From NCBI GenBank assembly GCA_023390055.1, contig JAEWDP010000174.1:1-5491 (forward strand): 5,491 nt of DNA, read 5' to 3'. The position numbers were made by a program, and so were the translations under genes. This DNA is from Pseudomonadota bacterium. GTDB taxonomy: Bacteria > Pseudomonadota > Alphaproteobacteria > Rhizobiales > Rhizobiaceae. Positions 1-5,024 of the stretch are shown here, piece by piece. The first letter of the stretch is position 1, and every line of letters begins with the position of its first letter. A model generated the notes under the pieces. The model made no database searches, had not been told where the DNA came from, and worked only from the letters and a program-made list of their open reading frames with translations.

Positions 1-276
1 AACCCATGCATAGGCAGCATCATAGAGGCCGGCACTGAAACCGGCAGCAGACGAGACATTGCCGAGCAGCACGAACATTGGTGCGACAATGAGTGAATAG
101 GAAGATACGGCGGAAAAGCTCTCGGTGAGGACGACACCGCCTGCAGTACGCAGGCCTTCGAGCATCCACATGCCGAAGAAGCCGACGGACATCATGGCGA
201 AGGCTACGGGCATGCGCAGAAGCATGAGAAGAAAAAGGCAGAATATTCCTGCAAGGCCGGCAGTAGTGGGCGTCAT
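1..276 (-). CDS. dctM: TRAP transporter large permease subunit DctM, N-terminal 92 codons (partial)
   Basis: The gene starts with ATG at 276-274 and reads leftward, open to the window edge, giving 92 residues beginning MTPTTAGLAGIFCLF. The reading is strongly hydrophobic. It contains the LRMPVAFAM stretch (about residues 21-29) and SYSLIVAPMFVLLGNV (about 60-75), both typical of the N-terminus of DctM, the multi-spanning subunit that moves solute across the inner membrane in TRAP transporters. The full family protein is about 425-430 residues, so roughly four fifths lies outside the window. The start overlaps the stop of the dctQ-like gene by 4 bp (ATGA), which indicates translational coupling and fixes the start. 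What is seen: an open frame, hydrophobicity and motifs. What is inferred: function as the transport channel with its two neighbours. Substrate unknown. Confidence 0.9.
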   Translation of the reverse strand, partial: MTPTTAGLAGIFCLFLLMLLRMPVAFAMMSVGFFGMWMLEGLRTAGGVVLTESFSAVSSYSLIVAPMFVLLGNVSSAAGFSAGLYDAAYAWV

Positions 277-773
277 TCTTCGGTCTTTCCAGTAAAAATT
301 AGCAGGATTTCGACTACAAAGACGACGAGGCAAAGTGAGATGCCGGCGGCGAGCATGCCGTAGAATGGCCACATCGGCAGGCCGAGCATGTTGGTCGTGT
401 CCTGGTATTCAAAGGCGTCAAGTGTCTTGTCAAATGCTCGGTTGGCCAGAATGATCAGTACGAACCCTGAAATCAGGCGTACCAGGACGTCAGCTGCCAT
501 GCGTCCGAAGCGGCCGAGCAGATGGTCGAAGATATCGACCCTCACATGCGCGCCGTGCAACGTTGCGTAGGGCAAGCCCAGCATAATGGCTGCAACACCA
601 CTCATCTGAACGATCTCTTCGTTGCCGGTGATGGGGTTGTTGAGCAGGTAGCGCATGAGGACGCCAAAGGTGATGACGACCACCATAAGCAAAAGGCTGA
701 TCCCAGCGACCGCTGACAAGGCCTTGCTGGCGCGGTCGATTGACCGCGCCCATCTATCCGGATTGCCTGCCAT
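273..773 (-). CDS. dctQ: TRAP transporter small permease subunit DctQ
   Basis: This 166-residue protein has the four membrane segments of DctQ subunits, at about residues 20-42, 54-73, 93-111 and 137-160. After the first helix comes RYLLNNPITGNEE (41-53), matching the family pattern of an Arg-Tyr, a loop Pro and a Glu pair opening helix 2. HGAHVRVDIF (73-82) and LGLPMWPFY (130-138) are further DctQ-like stretches. The usual Trp just before the Glu pair is absent here (Gly-Asn instead). DctQ forms the inner-membrane complex with DctM and helps dock the binding protein. The ATG at 773 lies 5 bp after the dctP stop, with a weak purine-rich site (GGCGGAA) inside the end of dctP, and the gene overlaps dctM by 4 bp. 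It is clearly the middle gene of a three-gene operon. The family is sure; the substrate is not known. Confidence 0.92.
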   Translation of the reverse strand: MAGNPDRWARSIDRASKALSAVAGISLLLMVVVITFGVLMRYLLNNPITGNEEIVQMSGVAAIMLGLPYATLHGAHVRVDIFDHLLGRFGRMAADVLVRLISGFVLIILANRAFDKTLDAFEYQDTTNMLGLPMWPFYGMLAAGISLCLVVFVVEILLIFTGKTEE

Positions 774-778
774 CTGGA

Positions 779-1759
779 TTATTCCGCCGCGAAGGCTTCA
801 GCGACCTTCGCGGCCCCTGGACCGGTCTCCGCGACGATCTTTGCGGTGACCTCATCGGCGATCTTGTTGAACGGGGCGACCTGTTCTTCCGTCAGGCGAA
901 TGACTTCCTTGCCTTCGGTGGCGGCAAAGGATTCAATGCCATCAGCTGCGACACGCAATTGCATTTGCTGGCCGTCAAGTGATGCTTGTTTGCCGGCGGC
1001 TTCGACGATCGCCTGCTGTTCTTCTGTCAGGCTGGACCACGCATCACGGTTCATGACAATAAAGAATGGCGAGTTTGTCGTCTTCATTCCAACGGTGATA
1101 TAATTGGCGACCTCCCCGAGACGAAATGCCTTTGTCGCGGTGCCGTCGATCATCGCCGCATCGATGACGCCGATCTGCAAGGCGTTGTAAACGTCATTGA
1201 CGGGCATCGAGACGGGTGTACCACCCCAGGCCTCGACCAGGGTTCCGGAATTGCGCGACGGAACGCGGATTTTCATACCCTTCAGGTCTTCCAGCGTCCG
1301 GATCGGCTTTGTCGCACTGTAGAAGATGTTTTCCGCGCTGGACCACAAGGCCACGAGCTTGACGCGCTTGTACTCCGGCTGGAAGAGATCGATGTTCTTC
1401 CAAATGGCCTCTGTACCCGTTTCCTCATCGAGGACGCCCGGCAGTTCAGCGACAAGTGTCAACGGAAAGGTCGATGCCGTGTAGCCCGGAAGACTGATGG
1501 AGAATTCGGCAACGCCATCAACCGCGCGGGCATACTGTTCGGCAGGGCCTGCTCCAAGCTCTCCCCCGCTATAAACCGGCACCTTGATCTCTCCGTTGGT
1601 GCCGTCCTCGATTGCTTTTGCAAATGGTGCAAATGTGCTTTCGACATAAGGGTGTGTCGGAGCCATGAAATTCGCAAATTTCAGTGTCTCTGCCTGTACC
1701 GGAGCATAGGCAAGTCCGACGCTTAATAATGCGCCAGCCAGCATGGTGATTTTATTCAT
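779..1759 (-). CDS. dctP: TRAP transporter periplasmic solute-binding protein, DctP family
   Basis: The protein has 326 residues, normal for DctP proteins. Residues 1-23 form a Sec signal peptide: a Lys at 3, a hydrophobic core at 6-19 and an APVQA|ET cleavage site. The mature part opens with LKFANFMAPTHPY (26-38), as DctP proteins do, and SGGELGAGPAEQYARAVDGV (64-83) is the typical first-lobe segment. GMKIRVPSRNSGTLVEAWGG (161-180) carries Arg165, which aligns with the near-invariant arginine that holds the ligand carboxylate; PVNDVYNALQIGVIDA (186-201) follows. These features suggest an organic-acid-type ligand, but which one cannot be read. The ATG at 1759-1757 is supported by a strong GGGAGG Shine-Dalgarno 5-6 nt upstream. 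It is the first gene of the operon with the two permease genes and is divergent from the DNA glycosylase gene. Confidence 0.94.
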   Translation of the reverse strand: MNKITMLAGALLSVGLAYAPVQAETLKFANFMAPTHPYVESTFAPFAKAIEDGTNGEIKVPVYSGGELGAGPAEQYARAVDGVAEFSISLPGYTASTFPLTLVAELPGVLDEETGTEAIWKNIDLFQPEYKRVKLVALWSSAENIFYSATKPIRTLEDLKGMKIRVPSRNSGTLVEAWGGTPVSMPVNDVYNALQIGVIDAAMIDGTATKAFRLGEVANYITVGMKTTNSPFFIVMNRDAWSSLTEEQQAIVEAAGKQASLDGQQMQLRVAADGIESFAATEGKEVIRLTEEQVAPFNKIADEVTAKIVAETGPGAAKVAEAFAAE

Positions 1760-1764
1760 AGTTC

Positions 1765-1769
1765 CCTCC
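1765..1769 (-). promoter_or_regulatory. Ribosome binding site of the TRAP binding-protein gene
   Basis: On the minus strand the sequence GGAGG stands 5 nt before the ATG at 1759, inside the longer run GGGAGGGAACT. It is the strongest Shine-Dalgarno in the window and fits the need for much more binding protein than permease in a TRAP system. Confidence 0.8.
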
Positions 1770-1971
1770 CAGGTTGGACAAATTCAGTAAGACAATCGTC
1801 TGTTATTGACGCAGCAAGAATGCGCAGACCAATTCAAAGTGGGGGGCTGCTTATAAGTTCATGCTATTCCGGCTGTTCCTGCGGGCCTCTTCAGTGCGCC
1901 ATAAGTGGGAGGTATTGGGTGAGTTTTGCTGCAACCGCAGGGTGGATTGGGCCGTCTTCAAGCTCATGTTG

Positions 1972-2001
1972 TTGAGGACGCGTTTGCTTTATTGGGATAG
2001 T
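1972..2001 (+). promoter_or_regulatory. Possible weak sigma-70-type promoter for the DNA glycosylase gene
   Basis: TTGAGG (1972-1977) and GATAGT (1996-2001) are separated by 18 bp and lie just upstream of the GTG start at 2030, leaving a short leader. Both hexamers are imperfect matches to TTGACA and TATAAT, so this is a candidate only. Confidence 0.25.
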
Positions 2002-2019
2002 TAGGGTTGCGGATAATCC

Positions 2020-2023
2020 GGAG
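2020..2023 (+). promoter_or_regulatory. Ribosome binding site deciding the GTG start of the glycosylase gene
   Basis: GGAG at 2020-2023 lies 6 nt before GTG at 2030 but only 3 nt before the in-frame TTG at 2027. The spacing favours GTG 2030. No ATG occurs in the frame between the upstream TGA (1973-1975) and this point. Confidence 0.55.
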
Positions 2024-2029
2024 ATTTTG

Positions 2030-2605
2030 GTGACCAGGAAAACAGAAACATATGATCGTTGTGCGGTTGAAGTCGCCCGGGCCTTGATTGGCGCGCGGTT
2101 GACCTTCAACGGGGCTGGTGGGATCATCGTCGAGACGGAAGCCTATAAGCTTGATGACCCAGCGTCGCACAGTTTCAGTGGTATGACACCAAGGAACCGA
2201 TCCATGTTCGGTCCGCCTGGTCACGCCTACGTTTATCGTTCCTACGGAATCCATTGGTGCCTGAACGTCGTCTGTCGTGAAGGTAGTGCCGTCCTCCTAC
2301 GTGCAATTGAACCAGCATGGCAGGTGCCTGAGATGCAGGCCCGACGGGAAAAGCGGGAGCTGCATCTCCTGTGTGCGGGACCAGGACGATTATGCCAGGC
2401 ACTCGGGATTACGGGGGACCATGATGGAATGAGCCTTGTTGAACCTCCGTTCGATCTGTCTCTTGCCACGTCTGTGCCTGAACTAGTTGTCGGCAAACGT
2501 ATAGGAATCAGGAAGGCGGTGGACCTGCCATGGCGGTATGGTCTCAAGGGATCCGCTTACCTCAGCAAGCGGTTTCCAGTGGTCCCGGGCGTTGATAACG
2601 CATGA
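2030..2605 (+). CDS. mpg: 3-methyladenine (alkylpurine) DNA glycosylase, AAG/MPG family
   Basis: The predicted enzyme (191 residues from GTG; 192 if TTG 2027 is used) flips out and cuts the glycosidic bond of alkylated or deaminated purines, starting base excision repair. Residues named below are numbered from GTG. VETEAY (34-39) holds Glu37, the position of the catalytic Glu125 of human AAG, and Tyr39 (human Tyr127). His47 matches His136. TPRNRSMF (53-60) is the family signature. YVYRSYGIHWCLN (67-79) supplies Tyr69, the intercalating Tyr72 and Asn79 (human Tyr159, Tyr162, Asn169). LLRAIEP and LCAGPGRLCQALGI follow as in the family. Nothing essential seems missing and the length fits bacterial members. 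The gene stands alone, divergent from the TRAP operon and with a long gap before the chemotaxis genes, so it is probably monocistronic. The family is near certain; the preferred lesion is not known. Confidence 0.95.
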   Translation: MTRKTETYDRCAVEVARALIGARLTFNGAGGIIVETEAYKLDDPASHSFSGMTPRNRSMFGPPGHAYVYRSYGIHWCLNVVCREGSAVLLRAIEPAWQVPEMQARREKRELHLLCAGPGRLCQALGITGDHDGMSLVEPPFDLSLATSVPELVVGKRIGIRKAVDLPWRYGLKGSAYLSKRFPVVPGVDNA

Positions 2606-2617
2606 ATTTGGCTAGGC

Positions 2618-2630
2618 CGACAATTTGTCG
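2618..2630. repeat. 13-bp perfect palindrome just after the glycosylase stop
   Basis: CGACAA and TTGTCG flank a single T, starting 12 bp after the stop codon. It could be an operator for a dimeric regulator, or a small part of a 3' structure; there is no T-run behind it to make a terminator. The half-site TTGTC recurs at 2650-2654, and its complement GACAA at 2671-2675. Confidence 0.5.
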
Positions 2631-2828
2631 CAACGATGGAGTTAGCGGGTTGTCTGGACGTGCCGACTGCGACAATGGAGCGGTGCAAGGCTACCTCCTT
2701 ATAAGTTGTGACATCTTATCTTCCCAGCAAGATCACCAGAAATGGCAGCGCCAGCATGCAAGGCTTCTTTTGGAAATGTCCAAGGGTCGCGCCGCAAGCG
2801 TAGATATTGGGACATATCGGCGGTATTC

Positions 2829-2855
2829 TTAACCTTCGGGCAAGGAATTAACCAT
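2829..2855 (+). promoter_or_regulatory. Two TTAACC direct repeats, candidate CtrA-type half-sites
   Basis: TTAACC occurs at 2829-2834 and again at 2848-2853, same orientation, 19 bp start to start (close to two helical turns). The second is part of TTAACCAT, which resembles the half-site bound by the alphaproteobacterial cell-cycle regulator CtrA. The full CtrA box is TTAA-N7-TTAA; here the gap is 15, so this is not a full box. Lying about 225-250 bp before the receptor frame, it could tie the chemotaxis operon to CtrA or to another motility regulator. Confidence 0.3.
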
Positions 2856-2921
2856 ACATATGGGCAACGACGGCAAAGTGGGTGACCATAGGTTCCCAAA
2901 AGGCATGATGCCGCCCTGCCG

Positions 2922-2940
2922 TACCGGTCTCGATCCGGTA
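2922..2940. repeat. Inverted repeat TACCGG / CCGGTA
   Basis: Two perfectly complementary 6-bp arms are separated by 7 nt (TCTCGAT). A second short palindrome, GGCATgATGCC, lies just upstream at 2902-2912. Both sit between the TTAACC repeats and the receptor frame, so they may be operators or, if transcription starts upstream, hairpins in the operon's leader RNA. No T-run follows. Confidence 0.45.
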
Positions 2941-3078
2941 TCTGCTCATGATCACAACCACAACGACTGCGGTGACCGTGCTGTTTATGCTGCCGGGCTT
3001 TGACAGGCCGGAGCATCTTCCATCAACCCAGCGCTATGTGCGGGAATATGAGCCAATTCGCACACGACCCTTGTCGGG

Positions 3079-4728
3079 TTGTCTATCGTTTTGGGGACGG
3101 CGTTGGGGCACGAAACGCGATCAGATCAGGCGAGAAAGGCCCAGACGGGAAGTTTGGGTGAGAGACTGGCATTTGCCGGTCTCGACGCGCAACTGTGCGA
3201 TCTGTTGCGCCGTTATCGTCCACAGATCGAACCGGCTCTGAAGAGTGGATTGCGCGAGCTTTTCCTTCGCTATCAGTCCTTTCCCGACGCTGCACGCAAT
3301 TTCGACAGCGAACATCAGATTGAACGCCTGCACGATCTGCAGACATCCCACTGGAGCGTTCTGACTGATGCGCGTTTTGATGCCCTTTATGCTGAAAGGG
3401 TGAAGGTTCTTTCCGATACTGAAAGCCGTATGGGGCTTGACCCGAGATGGCACATTGCGGGCCATTCGGTTGTGCTGGAACACCTGTTGACCGGTGTCGT
3501 TGCAATGGGCAGCGGGAAGTCACGCCTCTCACTTGGTCGTAGAGACCCACAGGATATGGCCGAACTCGTGACCGGACTTGTTCGCCTGGTGATGGTCGAT
3601 GTCGAGATTGCGGTTTCGCTCCGTTTCAATGAATTGCGCCAGAGGCATCACCGTGCCCTGGACACGCAGCGAAAGGCAGACCATTCGGAAGTTGTAGATC
3701 TGTTTTCCGACGTGGTCCGCTCGCTTGCCGAGCGGGATCTGACGGTTAGCGTCGCAAACGATGTGCCCGACGCTTATGGAGAAATCGCATCCACGTTGAA
3801 TGGTGCGATCGAAGCCATCCGGGGATCGCTTCTGGCAATGCGTCTCGGCGGAGAAAAAGCCACAGGGATTGCGACCGTATTGGCGGATGAGGCGCGTTCA
3901 GTCGCCGATACGTCGAAGGGACACGCACAGCGCCTTGGCGAAAGTGCTGCTCAACTGGATGCAGTAACAGCCTCCTTTCGCAAGAGTTCTTCCGATACGG
4001 GCGGGGCGGCAAAGGCTGCTGCCATGACGCGGGAGACCGTTGAACAGAGCGGAGAGGTTGTCGGACGTGCAATCAACGCCATGGCAGACATTGAAACATC
4101 TGCCGAAAAGATCGGTCAGATCATTGGCGTCATCGATGAAATTGCCTTCCAGACGAACCTGTTGGCGCTGAATGCTGGCATAGAGGCTGCAAGAGCCGGT
4201 GAAAGTGGCCGTGGATTTGCGGTTGTTGCCCAGGAGGTGCGTGCATTGGCGCAGCGTTCTGCGGATGCGGCACGCGAGATCAAATCATTGGTCAACTCTA
4301 CAAAATCCCAGGTCGATGCCGGCGTGGAGATGGTGCACCAGACGCAGAAGGCGATCGGCGAGATCGTCCGACAGGTCTCTGAAATCAATAATACCATTGC
4401 GGGAATTTCGACCCGCTCGGATGCACAGGTTGATGTTCTGGAGAAGGTAGCGACGGAGATTTTGGCACTCGGCAGTGATGTGGCCGACAATGCAGGACGT
4501 GCCGAGCTGGCGGGCACACGCGCCGAAGACCTCCATGTCGTGATCCTGGAGCTTGGACGTACGGTCCGCGAATTCCGTCTTGAGCGCCAGACCATTTATC
4601 ACGCGGACAGGGACACATCCGCGGTAGCAAGGTCCGCCCAGAATTCACCGCTCATCGAAATCGGCTTTGCCGGAGGGGAGACAGACGATGATGCAATTCT
4701 GTTTTCCAGAAAACAAGGAATGAACTGA
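3079..4728 (+). CDS. icpA: Soluble methyl-accepting chemotaxis protein with globin-coupled-sensor N-terminus (IcpA-like)
   Basis: This is a cytoplasmic chemoreceptor of 549 residues (maximal frame) with no membrane segment. Residues about 27-185 match the globin-coupled-sensor (protoglobin) fold: ERLAFAGLD (28-36), FPDAARNFDSEHQIERLHDL (68-87), SHWSVL (90-95) and RMGLDPRW (117-124). Heme-binding relatives have a proximal His four residues before the Gly of GL; here that residue is Glu115, so heme binding is doubtful. A linker with a HAMP-like pattern (LAERDLTVSV at 216-225, VPDAYGEI at 229-236) leads to the MCP hairpin, whose tip IDEIAFQTNLLALNAGIEAA (352-371) and GRGFAVVAQEVRALA (377-391) are canonical for CheA/CheW contact. 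The C-terminus lacks an aromatic CheR-docking pentapeptide. The frame has no early ATG; TTG 3079, 3091 and 3103 are possible starts, and 3103 has the best ribosome site. It heads the che operon and overlaps the next gene by 1 bp. Receptor function is sure; its signal is unknown. Confidence 0.93.
   Translation: MSIVLGTALGHETRSDQARKAQTGSLGERLAFAGLDAQLCDLLRRYRPQIEPALKSGLRELFLRYQSFPDAARNFDSEHQIERLHDLQTSHWSVLTDARFDALYAERVKVLSDTESRMGLDPRWHIAGHSVVLEHLLTGVVAMGSGKSRLSLGRRDPQDMAELVTGLVRLVMVDVEIAVSLRFNELRQRHHRALDTQRKADHSEVVDLFSDVVRSLAERDLTVSVANDVPDAYGEIASTLNGAIEAIRGSLLAMRLGGEKATGIATVLADEARSVADTSKGHAQRLGESAAQLDAVTASFRKSSSDTGGAAKAAAMTRETVEQSGEVVGRAINAMADIETSAEKIGQIIGVIDEIAFQTNLLALNAGIEAARAGESGRGFAVVAQEVRALAQRSADAAREIKSLVNSTKSQVDAGVEMVHQTQKAIGEIVRQVSEINNTIAGISTRSDAQVDVLEKVATEILALGSDVADNAGRAELAGTRAEDLHVVILELGRTVREFRLERQTIYHADRDTSAVARSAQNSPLIEIGFAGGETDDDAILFSRKQGMN
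3093..3097 (+). promoter_or_regulatory. Best Shine-Dalgarno near the chemoreceptor start
   Basis: GGGGA lies 5 nt before the in-frame TTG at 3103. No comparable site precedes TTG 3079 or TTG 3091. On this evidence translation may begin at 3103, eight codons inside the maximal frame. Confidence 0.35.
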
Positions 4729-5021
4729 TGGCAAGCAAGAAGGCTGTTCATGAGAAATTGACGCTGTCTTCGATACTGGACCTCAACGAGGCTTCGGCCC
4801 TGCATGGAAAGCTCGTGTCGCTTCGCGGTAGCGACATCAGGATCGATGCATCTGCGGTGGAAAGGCTTGGTGTGCAGTGTGCTCAGGTCATCGTGGCTGG
4901 TGCCCGCGCATGGCACGCCGACAAAAAGACGTTCGCCGTGGAAACGGCGTCTGACGCATTCGACAAGACAATGAAACTCATCGGAATCGATCCCAACCAG
5001 CTGGTTGCTAAGGAGATCTGA
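4728..5021 (+). CDS. cheS: STAS-domain chemotaxis protein, CheS-like (rhizobial che orf2)
   Basis: This 97-residue protein consists of a single STAS-like domain: a first strand and helix (LTLSSILDLNEASALHGKLV, 11-30), then DIRIDASAVERLGVQCAQVI (36-55), the strand-loop-helix where STAS proteins keep their switch residue, then a C-terminal helix. In phosphorylatable STAS antagonists the loop reads Asp-Ser-Ser-Gly; here it reads GVQC (48-51), with no Ser or Thr. Its place between the receptor and cheY1 matches CheS of Sinorhizobium meliloti, which is reported to bind CheA and increase its affinity for phosphorylated CheY1, speeding loss of phosphate from this sink regulator. ATG 4728 overlaps the receptor stop (TGATG) and has AAGGA 8 nt upstream. 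The fold is fairly sure from pattern; the CheS role is inferred from position, size and the identity of the next genes. Confidence 0.82.
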   Translation: MASKKAVHEKLTLSSILDLNEASALHGKLVSLRGSDIRIDASAVERLGVQCAQVIVAGARAWHADKKTFAVETASDAFDKTMKLIGIDPNQLVAKEI

Positions 5022-5024
5022 GAA

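Larger units (their letters stand above)
1760..2029. other. Divergent intergenic region between dctP and the DNA glycosylase gene
   Basis: These 270 bp must hold the promoters for the leftward TRAP operon and the rightward glycosylase gene. I see no convincing gene in it. Short structures visible are an inverted repeat AGAC-aatc-GTCT at 1790-1801, which lies 31-42 bp upstream of the dctP start and could be an operator, and a palindromic CTTATAAG at 1850-1857. No clear -35/-10 pair could be read for dctP. No regulator gene is adjacent within the window, so how the TRAP operon is controlled stays open. Confidence 0.5.
2606..3078. other. Long non-coding stretch in front of the chemotaxis operon
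   Basis: About 470 bp separate the glycosylase stop from the chemoreceptor frame. Frames here give only weak, unrecognisable peptides on both strands. The stretch contains a 13-bp palindrome (2618-2630), further TTGTC/GACAA half-sites (2650-2654, 2671-2675), a CTTATAAG palindrome (2698-2705), two TTAACC direct repeats (2829-2834, 2848-2853), GGCATgATGCC (2902-2912) and TACCGG-n7-CCGGTA (2922-2940). No stem followed by a T-run was found, so no intrinsic terminator for the glycosylase gene is called. It most likely holds the operon promoter and regulator sites. Confidence 0.6.

Noticed and set aside
986..1726. 246-codon plus-strand ORF opposite dctP
   Set aside because: Long because of the codon use of the real minus-strand gene. 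The product has no family pattern, while the opposite strand gives a full DctP with signal peptide.
2602..2832. 76-codon plus-strand ORF whose ATG overlaps the glycosylase stop (ATGA)
   Set aside because: The overlap looks like translational coupling, but no Shine-Dalgarno precedes it, the peptide has no recognisable motif or domain pattern, and it runs through the palindrome cluster. Kept as non-coding unless conserved in relatives.
2994..3010. CCGG...CCGG inverted repeat as a terminator
   Set aside because: Only 4 bp of stem and no T-run behind it.
2699..3016. 105-codon minus-strand ORF in the leader region
   Set aside because: The peptide is rich in Arg, His and Cys with no motif, as expected for an antisense reading of GC-rich non-coding DNA, and it lies across the candidate regulatory repeats.
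3447..3465. TGGCAC...GGGC stretch resembling a sigma-54 promoter
   Set aside because: It lies inside the receptor coding region, and the TTGC part of the -12 element is not matched.
4116..4595. 159-codon minus-strand ORF inside the chemoreceptor gene
   Set aside because: Ser/Thr/Arg-rich antisense shadow of the MCP signalling domain, which is canonical on the plus strand.
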